The notes below the pieces were generated by a model. The model was not told the DNA's origin. It ran no database searches and saw only the letters and a program-made list of their open reading frames with translations. Of a stretch of DNA of 64,000 nucleotides, positions 1 through 7,477 are shown one piece after another. Source of the DNA: a virus; the IMG/VR virus record IMGVR_UViG_3300024916_000029, positions 1 through 64,000 of that record; one strand, given 5' to 3'. The position numbers were made by a program, and so were the translations under genes. How positions within the stretch are numbered: position 1 is the stretch's first letter; each line of letters opens with the position of its first letter.

Positions 1-1194
1 TCACACCGGTCGGGAATTTCCCACGATGCGCAATTCAGGCTTGGGCTTCTGATAGTCCTCCCGGATGAACCTTCCGTAGGTGCGGAAAACCATCTCCACG
101 TCCTCATGGCCGAGCTGGGCGGCGACGTACCAGGGGTTGTGCCCAGCGGTCAGGAGGGTTGAGGCGTAGGTGTGCCGGACTTGGTAGGGGTTGCGGTACT
201 CGATGCCGGCTCGGGCGCAGAGCGGAACCCAGAAGGTCTTGCGCACCTGGGCGTCGGTGGTCCATGGCTTCCCGTTGCGCGGGTTGAGCCAGATCCTGGC
301 ACCCTTGGCTTCGGACAGCAGGCGTTGAGCCTTGAGCGCCGCGATGGAGCTGGCGTCCAGGTCCACATCGCGGATGCCTGCCGCAGTCTTCGGCGCCTTG
401 ACGACGCCCGCCACCTGGTTGATCTCGATCCTGGCCACGCCCCGGTCCCAGTCGATGTGCCTCCACTCCAGCGCCTGCAGCTCGCCAGGCCGCAGGCCGG
501 TTCCAAACCAGAACTGGAGCATTGGGCGCTCGTCCGGCCGGCAGGCCTCCAGCAGCGCCGATCGCTCGGCCGCCGTGAACGGACTGACCACGTAGTCGCT
601 CGCCTTCGAGGTCTGGCGGATCAGCTTGGTCAGCGCGATGCGATCGAATGGGTTGAAGTCGATGAGCTCGTCATTGAGGGCGTCATCGAACACGCTGCGC
701 AGGGGGGTCAGCATGTTGCGGATGGCCTTGCTGGTGCAATCCATGTCGGACACCCATTCGCGGACCATGCTGGGCGTTACCTCCCGGACCTGCAGGCCGT
801 GCCAGCGGCGCATGCGCTGCCCGGTGATGGCCTTGCGGTATCCGACGTAGGTAGATGGCGAGAGCTTGGTGTTGGCCACCTGGCGCTCGTAGGTCTCCAG
901 CTGCTTGGTCAGCAGCGCCTCCATGAGCGTGCTGTCCTTCTTCGGTGCGGCCGCGCGCGGGCTGTCGGGGAAGTAGTCGGCGTACTTGAAGCTGCCATCC
1001 GAAATCTTGCGGCGGATCTCGTCGCGCAGGGCGGCGGCGCGCTGGATGCTTGTTTTGTTGATGGGGCAGGGCGGGAGCAATTCCCGGCACTGCTCGCCAT
1101 CTAGCGAGAACGCGATCTGCAGCCGGTCGCCCGCCACGAACTGGCGGATCTTCACGCCCGGCGGCGTTGCTGGTGGAGCTGGTCGTTGATCCAT
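1..1194 (-). CDS. int: tyrosine-recombinase phage integrase
   Basis: Site-specific recombinase that would integrate and excise the prophage at att sites. The N-terminal third (about residues 12-75) resembles the arm-binding DUF3596 type, followed by a SAM-like core-binding domain (about 90-195) and the catalytic domain. The catalytic residues are recognisable: R in TGLRPGELQALEW, the H-x-x-R box in YQVRHTYASTLL, the GH in AAQLGHEDV, and the nucleophile Y in VFRTYGRFI. Length (397 aa) is normal for the family. The stop codon is the first three bases of the window, so the gene is complete. The ATG at 1194 is used; a GTG at 1155, which would overlap the upstream stop as GTGA, is an alternative. 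It is the last gene of the leftward operon, the usual place next to attP. Confidence 0.95.
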   Translation of the reverse strand: MDQRPAPPATPPGVKIRQFVAGDRLQIAFSLDGEQCRELLPPCPINKTSIQRAAALRDEIRRKISDGSFKYADYFPDSPRAAAPKKDSTLMEALLTKQLETYERQVANTKLSPSTYVGYRKAITGQRMRRWHGLQVREVTPSMVREWVSDMDCTSKAIRNMLTPLRSVFDDALNDELIDFNPFDRIALTKLIRQTSKASDYVVSPFTAAERSALLEACRPDERPMLQFWFGTGLRPGELQALEWRHIDWDRGVARIEINQVAGVVKAPKTAAGIRDVDLDASSIAALKAQRLLSEAKGARIWLNPRNGKPWTTDAQVRKTFWVPLCARAGIEYRNPYQVRHTYASTLLTAGHNPWYVAAQLGHEDVEMVFRTYGRFIREDYQKPKPELRIVGNSRPV

Positions 1195-1430
1195 TGGTCT
1201 GCGGCCTTGATGTTGACGTACAGGCGTCGGGCGATGACGGCAACCTGTTGCCCCTCCTTCCAGACGCCGCTTTTCTTGCGCTGCTTCACCGTTTCACGGG
1301 TGACGCCCGTCAGGTCCTGGTACTTGCTGGCCAAGACCCATTCGGGCTGTGGCGCCACTGTGCCGCCGGCTTCTGGCACACCTGTTACGAAATGTGTGTC
1401 GTTCCGGGCGTGATTTTTGGTCGTGGTCAT
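1152..1430 (-). CDS. excisionase-like small DNA-binding protein
   Basis: A 92-residue protein just upstream of and overlapping int. The middle contains a helix-turn-helix-like stretch (ASKYQDLTGVTRETVKQR, about residues 33-50) followed by a wing-like segment ending in ADQWINDQL, the arrangement seen in Xis/MerR-type winged-helix proteins. A strong GGAGG ribosome site lies 7 bases before the ATG. Position next to int and size support a recombination directionality factor. This is inferred from fold-like pattern and context, not from a clear family match; a plain transcriptional regulator is the alternative. Confidence 0.7.
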   Translation of the reverse strand: MTTTKNHARNDTHFVTGVPEAGGTVAPQPEWVLASKYQDLTGVTRETVKQRKKSGVWKEGQQVAVIARRLYVNIKAADQWINDQLHQQRRRA

Positions 1431-1771
1431 GGTGTATTCCTCCGGTGCTCGCGTGCTGCGCGTCCGTATTTATCGGCCAGCGTGGAACCGGCCGCTGCGT
1501 AGTTCTTCCCCCCCAGGTGCACCAGGTCGGGCTGGGGTTCTGGCGTCCAGGTGCAGAAGCCATCGGGGCCAATGACGCCGCCCTGCTGCGCCCACTGGGT
1601 GACGGCGGACCAGAATGGAGAGCGGGGCCCGGGCTGGCTGTCGGCTGGGTCGCCTCGCTGGTTTGTGGCTGCAGGCCCGCAGAACGGGTGCATCTCGAAG
1701 TGCCAGATTCGGCCGGTGGCGTCCTTGATCTGGCGGTCGGGGCCGCCGTAGGAGATGTGGATGAGCTTCAT
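1427..1771 (-). CDS. hypothetical phage protein
   Basis: A 114-residue soluble protein of unknown function beginning MKLIHISYGGPDRQIKDATG. It has no signal peptide or membrane segment. The internal ATG at 1771 is chosen because it overlaps the upstream stop as ATGA and because the longer upstream reading gives Arg/His-rich shadow sequence. It ends in an ATGA overlap with the excisionase-like gene, so it is translationally coupled within the left operon. I do not recognise the family. Confidence 0.7.
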   Translation of the reverse strand: MKLIHISYGGPDRQIKDATGRIWHFEMHPFCGPAATNQRGDPADSQPGPRSPFWSAVTQWAQQGGVIGPDGFCTWTPEPQPDLVHLGGKNYAAAGSTLADKYGRAAREHRRNTP

Positions 1772-2217
1772 GTTCGCCGCATTTCTGTAAGGTGGCGCGC
1801 TGCAGCGCGCTCGATGGTCCCGGCCACGGCCGCGCGTGCGTTGCGCTCCATGCGAGGAATGAAGTCGGCGCTGTGCTGGTGCAGCAGCTCCAGGCCGACC
1901 AGCACATCCGGGTGCATGGCCAGCACGTCCTGCGCAGGATCGAGAAACTGGTTCTTCTCGTAGCAGATCACGCCGCACATGCCGAAGATGACGCGGCCAG
2001 AAAAGCCCGGCGCCGTGCGCAGCAGCTCGGCCAGGCTGTTGTAGAGGGCCTGCAGGTGGCCCGCGTCGTCGCAGTCGAAATCGTCTTCGAGGTCGTTGAT
2101 CGACTTCGGACCTTCGGTTGGCCACGGGCCGCCGAAACGGGTGTCGATGGTGTTCAGGATGCCCAGCAGATCCATGCCGGCATCCAGATCGCGCCTGGAG
2201 GGTTTGGCCATCTTCAT
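1768..2217 (-). CDS. hypothetical phage protein
   Basis: A 149-residue acidic, soluble protein (LDAGMDLLGILNTIDTRFGG near the start). The ATG at 2217 is chosen for its four-base ATGA overlap with the methyltransferase stop; a second ATG two codons later (2211) is possible. The downstream end again overlaps the next gene by four bases. Such chained overlaps mark a genuine operon member. No recognisable domain or catalytic motif. Confidence 0.7.
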   Translation of the reverse strand: MKMAKPSRRDLDAGMDLLGILNTIDTRFGGPWPTEGPKSINDLEDDFDCDDAGHLQALYNSLAELLRTAPGFSGRVIFGMCGVICYEKNQFLDPAQDVLAMHPDVLVGLELLHQHSADFIPRMERNARAAVAGTIERAAARHLTEMRRT

Positions 2218-2735
2218 GCTGCACCGCCTTCCTGCCCCATGGGCTTCATGAAAACCAGCCAGTGGGTTTTGAGTCCTCGGCCTGTTTTCTGACCGAACAA
2301 CGGTGCCTCCGGCGTGAGTGCCAGCACTTCGGACAGCTTCACCTGTGTCTCGTTCCACTTGAACACCAGCACGCCTCCGGGCTCCAACACACGGAAGCAC
2401 TCGGAAAATCCCTTGCGCAGGTCGTCTCGCCAGTCTTTTCCCAGCTTTCCGTACTTCGCCGCAAGCCATGAGCGCGGACCAGCGCGCTCAAGGTGCGGGG
2501 GGTCGAACGCTACCAGCTTGAACCGGCCATCGGGAAACGGCAGGGCGCGGAAGTCCATAAGCTTGTCGGGCGTGATGAGCATGGTTCGCGTGCCGTCTTC
2601 GCGGTGCGAGCGGTCCGTGACCACGATGGTTTCGTTGCGCTTGTCCCCGAAGATCGCGAGCGGGTCTGCCTTGTTGAACCACATCATGCGGACACCGCAG
2701 CACGGGTCCAGGACGTGGGCTGATTCTTTGGTCAT
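2214..2735 (-). CDS. class I SAM-dependent methyltransferase
   Basis: A 173-residue methyltransferase-like protein. It starts with the DPCCG motif (a D-P-x-x-G SAM-binding/motif I variant, residues 8-12), has VAFDPPHLERAG (the [D/N]PPY-like motif IV, here DPPH) near residue 80, and ends with a Rossmann-type FRVLEPGGVLVFKW strand-loop-strand. A DPPH motif suggests DNA or small-molecule N-methylation, but the usual aromatic after PP is His here, so the substrate is open. It probably modifies phage DNA or overlaps with anti-restriction. The start at 2735 overlaps the stop of the disrupted upstream gene (AATGA), which decides the start over longer in-frame readings. Confidence 0.75.
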   Translation of the reverse strand: MTKESAHVLDPCCGVRMMWFNKADPLAIFGDKRNETIVVTDRSHREDGTRTMLITPDKLMDFRALPFPDGRFKLVAFDPPHLERAGPRSWLAAKYGKLGKDWRDDLRKGFSECFRVLEPGGVLVFKWNETQVKLSEVLALTPEAPLFGQKTGRGLKTHWLVFMKPMGQEGGAA

Positions 2736-2927
2736 TGCTTCTTTCCTCCCCTGGGCTTGATCCAGGTGAAATGCGGGGGCATGCCCGCGGATTGGTATGT
2801 GGCCCACAGCGGCGCCCCCGTGGGGCAGCGCTGCAGGGTTGGCGCCGGCCGCCTGGCAGGTTCCGCAGGCGGCGGCGTGAAGCTGGTAGGCCTTGTCGGC
2901 GGCGTACCAGTCGGGCGTGGCGCTCAT
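2732..2927 (-). pseudogene. small Zn-ribbon-like phage protein broken by a one-base frameshift
   Basis: From ATG 2927 the frame reads a typical small phage protein start (WYAADKAYQLHAAACGTCQA) and then loses its pattern. The next frame continues with RCPTGAPLWATYQSAG and a stop at 2732-2734 that overlaps the methyltransferase ATG, as expected for an intact operon gene. I recall this as a common phage family with a C-x-x-C ... RCxxGxxLWxxY pattern. The span is 196 nt, which is 3n+1, consistent with one extra base, most simply in the CCC of the AACCCTG segment near 2844. It could be a real mutation, an assembly error, or a programmed +1 shift. Confidence 0.65.
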
Positions 2928-3946
2928 GGCGCGGGGTAACCATCCAAGGTGCGGCCGTCCAGCAGGCGGCCTGCGGCCTTCTTGCCGACGCGCCAGCTAC
3001 TTACACCGTTTTCCCACTCGCATTCATGGAAGTACTCGTTTGGGTCAGCGATTTGAGGCGAATGGAGTGCGGCGGCGTCGATGTTGAAGTCATCGATCCA
3101 CTCACCCCACTGCTTGAACAGGAAGGGAACGCCAGCGGCTTCGCACTGGTCGCGCAGGCTGCGGGCCCAGTCTGGGGACATGGGGCGCGCGCCGGGGCCG
3201 CTTTCGCCGCCGACGATCACCCAGTCGATGCCAGCGTGCATTGGGCCGGTAGGGCCGTCGCTCAGGTTGACGCCGTACCAGTCTTCAAAGTCCTCGATCC
3301 AGCTTTCAGAGGTATCGCGCCACAGTTCGATTGCCTCTTCCCAGGTGTCGGGCTTTAAGGCGTTGATTTCGCCTTCGCCGTGCGGAATGCTGCGCAGATT
3401 CACTGCGCCCAGCAGCGGCTCCATGCTCAGGAAGCGCACGCGCGCGGGCACTTGCAGCAGCTTTGGTATGTCGCGGTCGGCCTCGGCCTGGTTCACGATG
3501 GTGGCGCCGATCCACAGGTTTGGCAGAACCTGGCCATCGCCACCGACCGGCAGGCCCCAACCGTTGACGTTGCCAATCCGTTTCGTCAGTAGCAACCAGT
3601 CCAGGTTCGGCGTGGCCCTGATGAGGTCGTAGAGATCGAGGCGCCACTGCTGATCCACCGCGTTGTCGAACACATCGGCCAGGCTGGCGCAGAAAACGCG
3701 CTGGCGGCGCCCATGCTGTGCCATGAAGGCATCGGCCCGGTCGTTCCAGCGCAGCGGCAGGCTCCAGTTCGCGGCGCTCGTGCGGCGGCGCGGTGCACCG
3801 GGGCCCCAGTTGATGGCCTGGCCACCAGCGAAGCGCGCATTGCGGGCTTCGGCGTAGCAGTGGTCGCACCCGGGGCCTACCTTCTGGCAGCCTTCCCATG
3901 GATTGAATGTGTGATCGCACCACTCGATGTTGGTGTTTTCGGACAT
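2924..3946 (-). CDS. DUF5131 family (phage Gp37/Gp68-like) protein
   Basis: A 340-residue protein that opens NIEWCDHTFNPWEGC and carries a Cys cluster GCQKVGPGCDHCYAE (C-x6-C-x2-C), hallmark of the Gp37/Gp68 phage family (DUF5131), which resembles radical-SAM-type Fe-S proteins. Further conserved pieces are LLLTKR, LPNLWIGATI, RFLSMEPLLG and IVGGESGPGARP. The biochemical role is unknown; homologues often sit beside a partner called TcmP, which is not seen here. ATG 3946 is chosen over 3958 because GGGAG lies five bases before it, while 3958 has no ribosome site. The stop overlaps the next gene by four bases. Confidence 0.9.
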   Translation of the reverse strand: MSENTNIEWCDHTFNPWEGCQKVGPGCDHCYAEARNARFAGGQAINWGPGAPRRRTSAANWSLPLRWNDRADAFMAQHGRRQRVFCASLADVFDNAVDQQWRLDLYDLIRATPNLDWLLLTKRIGNVNGWGLPVGGDGQVLPNLWIGATIVNQAEADRDIPKLLQVPARVRFLSMEPLLGAVNLRSIPHGEGEINALKPDTWEEAIELWRDTSESWIEDFEDWYGVNLSDGPTGPMHAGIDWVIVGGESGPGARPMSPDWARSLRDQCEAAGVPFLFKQWGEWIDDFNIDAAALHSPQIADPNEYFHECEWENGVSSWRVGKKAAGRLLDGRTLDGYPAP

Positions 3947-3968
3947 GAGGACTCCCATGAAAAAAGCT

Positions 3969-4012
3969 GCAAGCCCTTTAACAATAAGCGCATGCAGCTA
4001 TAAATAACGTAG
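3969..4012 (+). repeat. dispersed AGCGCT/CAGCTAT repeat, copy R1
   Basis: This gap holds AAGCCCTTTAACAATAAGCG followed by CATGCAGCTATAAATAACG. It is a diverged copy of an element seen seven times in the window, with an approximate consensus of AAGCGCTTTnCCAATAAGCGCT then nGCAGCTATnAA and TTGATAGC. It lies between the DUF5131 start and the terminator at 4013-4041. Similar intergenic repeats are, to my recollection, abundant in Comamonadaceae chromosomes. Confidence 0.6.
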
Positions 4013-4041
4013 CAAAAAAGAACCCCGCTCTGTGGCGGGGC
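4013..4041 (-). terminator. Rho-independent terminator (leftward)
   Basis: On the - strand, a GCGGGG/CCCCGC hairpin (arms 4035-4040 and 4023-4028, six-base loop) is followed by a T-rich run (complement of 4014-4022). It follows the 4062-4541 gene and would end leftward transcripts upstream of the DUF5131 gene unless they are anti-terminated. Confidence 0.75.
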
Positions 4042-4061
4042 TGGTGGTGGGGTGGATGGCG

Positions 4062-4541
4062 TCAGGGCTTGGCCGTGGCGGCGTCGATCACCGCTCGCAC
4101 ATGCCCGCGCATCGTCTCGCGGCCCTTCTCAGGCATGTGGTCCCACGGGTAATCGAAGCTGGCGGCGAGCACCTTCGCCGCGGCTTCTAGCTGCCCGGTG
4201 GTCAGCGCCTTGCGCGCCACGGGCTGCGGTGCTGCTGCGAGCATGGCTGCATACACCTCACCGTAGATGCCTTCCTCGATGCGCAGCACCTCGGCGCTTA
4301 CGTTCTTGTAGACAGCCGCACCGTTCGCATACTTGACGGCTGCAGCCTTCATGTCCCCGGTGGCCTCCACCGGCACCAGCGCATACCCGGCGGGCGCCTG
4401 CTGCGCGCCCCAGCGGGCGAGGACTGCGCGGGCGAAGCGGATTGCTTCTTCGGCCCCGACCTCGAACTCCCATAAAGTTTCCTTTGGGATGAGGGCTGCA
4501 ATCTCGGCGTCTGTCGGCGCCAGGGGTGTGGTGTCAGCCAT
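4062..4541 (-). CDS. hypothetical phage protein
   Basis: A 159-residue mostly helical, Ala-rich soluble protein. It has the pattern of the many accessory proteins in Burkholderiales phages that contain a stretch like ALVPVEAT (residues about 53-60) joined to helical blocks. A similar AALxPQ-rich organisation appears in the 521-residue gene downstream in the same operon. It overlaps the ASCH gene by eight bases. Function unknown; no catalytic motif seen. Confidence 0.75.
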   Translation of the reverse strand: MADTTPLAPTDAEIAALIPKETLWEFEVGAEEAIRFARAVLARWGAQQAPAGYALVPVEATGDMKAAAVKYANGAAVYKNVSAEVLRIEEGIYGEVYAAMLAAAPQPVARKALTTGQLEAAAKVLAASFDYPWDHMPEKGRETMRGHVRAVIDAATAKP

Positions 4542-4827
4542 GGTTCGGCTCCTGCACGTTGATCGCGTACACCGTCACCGGCTCGGGGCCGAAGTGCGGG
4601 TGCGTGATGGTTTTGATGGTGTAGCCCTGCCAGGGCCGGATGATGCGGCGCGATTCGTCGCCGCGCTTCGGGTAGCCCAGGGTCAGTACGATGCGGTCGT
4701 ACAGCCCGAAAGGCGAGGCCAAGCGCTTCTGCCAGTACGGCGTGCAGAGCCTGTATTCCTCGGTCTTCGATCCGTCCCGGATGGCCTCGAAATACTCTCG
4801 CTTGAGCGGTAGCACGAGGTCAGTCAT
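4534..4827 (-). CDS. ASCH-domain protein
   Basis: A 97-residue protein beginning TDLVLPLKREYFEAIRDGSK with EEYR following, the signature opening of ASCH domains (beta-barrel fold related to PUA, thought to bind RNA or modified nucleotides). The middle DRIVLTLGYPKRGDESRRI fits the barrel strands. The start at 4827 is set by AAGGAG seven bases upstream, which removes an N-terminal extension of low-quality sequence. Role in the phage unknown; it might counter or exploit modified nucleic acid defences. Confidence 0.85.
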   Translation of the reverse strand: MTDLVLPLKREYFEAIRDGSKTEEYRLCTPYWQKRLASPFGLYDRIVLTLGYPKRGDESRRIIRPWQGYTIKTITHPHFGPEPVTVYAINVQEPNHG

Positions 4828-5080
4828 TGGAGGACTCCTTTGCGATCTGCGCGGCACGCCGCATCTGCTTGACAACGGCGCTCAAGACCGATTCCGGGAA
4901 CTGCACGCGGCGGCCTTCCTGCTCGAGCCACAGCTCGTGGCTGTCGTCGTTGGGGTAGAAGCCGACAGAGATAGGGCCGGTGAATCGCTCCCCGGTGAAC
5001 ACCTGCACGTCGATCTGCGCTGTCACAGCCTCGGCGCGCGGGATGAACTCGGTAACGGTGGCGGTGTGGGTGTCAGCCAT
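4820..5080 (-). CDS. hypothetical phage protein
   Basis: An 86-residue soluble protein with a beta-rich centre (QIDVQVFTGERFTGPISVGF) and a basic helical tail (VVKQMRRAAQIAKE). The ATG at 5080 is chosen because it gives an 8-base overlap with the upstream stop; the longer reading from 5125 lies wholly inside the upstream gene. Family not recognised. Confidence 0.65.
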   Translation of the reverse strand: MADTHTATVTEFIPRAEAVTAQIDVQVFTGERFTGPISVGFYPNDDSHELWLEQEGRRVQFPESVLSAVVKQMRRAAQIAKESSND

Positions 5081-5315
5081 GGCGCCGGCCCCATTGAGCT
5101 GTGCGGGAACGAATTTCGGCGGCACATCCGTAGCCGTTGACCTCGTGGCCGCTGTCCTCGATCTGCTCGCACAGTTTGGCGCACGCCTCGCGCTCGCGCT
5201 CCGCTACTGCGAAAGCGAACATTTCCAGCTTCGCCACATTGACCGGCACCGGGTGCGCCCCGTTCGGCTGAATGAACGCTTCGCGTGCCATGCTGATGAC
5301 TTCGTCGCGTGTCAT
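5073..5315 (-). CDS. small hypothetical phage protein
   Basis: An 80-residue protein, MTRDEVISMAREA..., with the line AVAEREREACAKLCEQIE, a motif common in Burkholderiales and pseudomonad phage accessory proteins (family usually annotated only as hypothetical). The ATG overlaps the upstream stop (TGATG), so translation is coupled. No catalytic motif. Confidence 0.75.
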   Translation of the reverse strand: MTRDEVISMAREAFIQPNGAHPVPVNVAKLEMFAFAVAEREREACAKLCEQIEDSGHEVNGYGCAAEIRSRTAQWGRRHG

Positions 5316-6880
5316 CACTTGCCCTCCTGTGCTGTGCGGGCGGCGTCGGCGCGGTCCATGCGCTCCAGCTCGGCCAGAATGAGGGCGCCGGACTTGACCA
5401 GCGCGCGGCGGGGCGGACACGGCTTGAAAGTCCAATCAGCAGGCCATGGGTCTGACGTGTTTGGCGGGCTAACGGTGTCGTTGTCCATCGTCAGGGCGTC
5501 ATCAATCCCCGTAGCAATGGCCTGGATGTGGTTGGATGCGGCGACTGCATAGCCCGCCGCCGCGTAGCACAGCTCCCCCTCATCGTGTTCGTCGTCGTGC
5601 CCAGGCGTCCATCCTTCGGCATTGATTTGGCGCTGCCGCTCTGCCAGCACGTCGCGGGCGGCCTGGGTCAGCGCATCCCCCTGCGCAGCGGGCGAGGGCT
5701 GCGGTGCTGTCTTTACATCATGTGTAAAGGTGGTAAACGCATTCACAAGCATGCGCTTCATGAAATCAAATTCTTCCTGCTCATCCGGCTCATAAGCCAG
5801 CTTGAATAGCTGATTTCCGATCTTGAAGTGCATGTGCGTACCGGACATTCCAAACTCAACGCCGTATTGGTTCGGCTGGTTTTCTCGGTCGGTCAACGCT
5901 TGCGCGAGGTGTTGCGCCTCCTGCTGGGGCGCAGGAATCCTTTGCGCTTCACCGCCCCTGGCAATCACAGCTTCCGCGCGCTCGACGGCATCGCGCATCG
6001 CAGCAGCCCTGTCGCGCCCGGTGGATACCTCGTAAGCGCTGGGCGAGCCCGGCATGCTGGACTGAGCACACCCGCCGTAGAAGCGAAGTGTCATGCCAAG
6101 TCTTGCGGCGGTCCTGAACGCCTTGCCGTCCACATCCTCTGTGGTCTCCTGCTGGGGTGCTGGCTGGGTGGTGGGCGCGGCGGCAAGTGCTGTGCGGACG
6201 ATGGATTCAAGCTCCGCATGCGCACTTCGCTTCTGGTTCATGCTTCCTGATATGTGGGCGTCTCGGAAGTCATAGGCCGCACCAAGAATCGCTCCAACCA
6301 TCGGATCGCTCGGCCCCGCTACAGCGGCAGGCGTTGCCATCACGAGCGGGTCGCCCATGCCAGCGGCGTAAGCATCACGAGCGCGCTGCTTGTCGGATTT
6401 GTGCGCGGGGGTGTATGCGTCGTACCAACTCTCGAACGCACTGTCCCCGACGCGCAGTTCAGGTGTGCTGTCCTTGTAGGCAGGCGCTGGCTGTGCGGCA
6501 CGCATGGCGCGGTCTGCGTCACGGACGGCATCACGGCATTCGTTCCAGCCAATCACCCACATGGCCCGGTCGCTTAGGTTGAGCTGCTGCGGACCGTTGT
6601 TCATGTCCTTGATTTCAGGCAGCGCCGGATACTCGCCCGCAGGCTCCGCAATCCGGTGCAGGCACTGCCGGCCGCGCAGCGCCTCCACGCCGCCGGCGCC
6701 GATGCTGTCCGCCCAGCTCTCCAGCGCATCGGCTGCGGCCATGCTCTCGTCGTAGGCGGCCTTGGCTTCCGGCTCTCCGGTCCAGTCGTGGCCCGTGGCG
6801 GCCAGGGTGTGGCAGTTCTTGAGTTCCTCGGCGCCTTCGCGCAGCAGCCGGCAGGCGATGGCGATTGGGTTTGTGCTCAT
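5315..6880 (-). CDS. large mosaic phage accessory protein
   Basis: A 521-residue protein that looks assembled from several modules usually seen as separate small phage proteins. An N-terminal helical part (residues about 1-60) is followed by an FESWYDAYTPAHKSDKQRARDAY-like segment near 160, several PQQE/APTTQPAPQQ linkers, and a C-terminal module with RQRQINAEGWTPGHDDEHDEG, a WPADWTFKP segment and LVKSGALILAELERMDRAD (about 410-510). That last module is a widespread phage family of unknown function. The ATG at 6880 is used; a reading that starts further upstream would cross the terminator at 6895-6921. It might act as a scaffold or a defence-interacting protein; function unknown. Confidence 0.75.
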   Translation of the reverse strand: MSTNPIAIACRLLREGAEELKNCHTLAATGHDWTGEPEAKAAYDESMAAADALESWADSIGAGGVEALRGRQCLHRIAEPAGEYPALPEIKDMNNGPQQLNLSDRAMWVIGWNECRDAVRDADRAMRAAQPAPAYKDSTPELRVGDSAFESWYDAYTPAHKSDKQRARDAYAAGMGDPLVMATPAAVAGPSDPMVGAILGAAYDFRDAHISGSMNQKRSAHAELESIVRTALAAAPTTQPAPQQETTEDVDGKAFRTAARLGMTLRFYGGCAQSSMPGSPSAYEVSTGRDRAAAMRDAVERAEAVIARGGEAQRIPAPQQEAQHLAQALTDRENQPNQYGVEFGMSGTHMHFKIGNQLFKLAYEPDEQEEFDFMKRMLVNAFTTFTHDVKTAPQPSPAAQGDALTQAARDVLAERQRQINAEGWTPGHDDEHDEGELCYAAAGYAVAASNHIQAIATGIDDALTMDNDTVSPPNTSDPWPADWTFKPCPPRRALVKSGALILAELERMDRADAARTAQEGK

Positions 6881-6894
6881 GTCGGATTCCTGAA

Positions 6895-6921
6895 ATGAAG
6901 AAGCCCGCTCGGGGCGGGCTC
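6895..6921 (-). terminator. Rho-independent terminator (leftward)
   Basis: AGCCCGC/GCGGGCT hairpin (6902-6908 with 6914-6920, 5-base loop) followed on the - strand by TTCTTCATTT. It lies 15 bases upstream of the 5315-6880 gene, so leftward transcripts reaching here must be anti-terminated or a new promoter must be used. Confidence 0.65.
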
Positions 6922-6961
6922 TGGGTGCTGTAATACTGTGGAGATCGCACAGGAGGGATGC

Positions 6962-7204
6962 ATGAACGATGGATTGATCATGGGTCACCAGTTCCAATTC
7001 GAGCTCGAAGGGAAGATGCGCCATGCGCTCATCTCCTTTGACGCCCTACGGGACTGCTTTGGAGGCGCTGGACGGCCTCATGCTGCGACGTATGCGGAAA
7101 ACGCCGGAGAAATCAACCGCAAGGCGGCAGAAATCTCCCGGCGCAACGAGCATCGGAACCCACTTCTCCTTGTCACAGCAGACTTCAAGAAGCCTGATGC
7201 GTGA
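6962..7204 (+). CDS. DUF1488-like small protein on the opposite strand
   Basis: An 80-residue protein read against the direction of its neighbours. HALISFDALRDCFG and YAENAGEINRKAAEISRR resemble the DUF1488 pattern (R/ALIS..AL.D.F ... N...I...A...). AGGAGG lies five bases before the ATG. A TAATACT box at about 6936 could be a -10 for this gene. It ends six bases from the convergent gene at 7211. An independently expressed single gene inside the left operon suggests a lysogen-expressed cargo gene. Confidence 0.7.
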   Translation: MNDGLIMGHQFQFELEGKMRHALISFDALRDCFGGAGRPHAATYAENAGEINRKAAEISRRNEHRNPLLLVTADFKKPDA

Positions 7205-7210
7205 TCCCAA

Positions 7211-7477
7211 TTAGCGTTCTCTGAACGCAGCCACGGCGCGCCGCTGGATCGCGGTGACAACCAGCCGCGCGCGCGGCTCGCGGAACCAGCTGCGCACCTT
7301 GTTGATGCTCCGGGACACCTCGGACTCGCATTCCTCGCGCCCGGGCCTGCCGGGCGGCCAGGTGGCGAGCTGCAATGCGGCGTCAAGCGCGCGGCGGCGC
7401 CACAGCCGGCGCCGGAGGATCAGGCGCTTCGTGTTGCCTTTCAGGCGTGGTTTTTGCGGGGGGGGGCTGGCGGTCAT
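7211..7477 (-). CDS. small basic hypothetical protein
   Basis: An 88-residue very basic protein (KRLILRRRLWRRRALDAALQ; VRSWFREPRARLVVTAIQRR). It overlaps the RdgC stop by four bases (ATGA), so it is translated with it. The high Arg content suggests nucleic-acid binding, but no family is recognised. Confidence 0.6.
   Translation of the reverse strand: MTASPPPQKPRLKGNTKRLILRRRLWRRRALDAALQLATWPPGRPGREECESEVSRSINKVRSWFREPRARLVVTAIQRRAVAAFRER

Noticed and set aside
1-60. attP/attL core at the left edge
   Set aside because: The integrase stop is at base 1, so the flanking sequence that would hold the att site is outside the window and no direct repeat with the right end can be tested.
1427-2224. 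Long - strand reading of 265 residues covering two genes
   Set aside because: The first half is Arg/His-rich shadow sequence of the gene in another frame; only the part from 1771 has normal composition and operon overlap.
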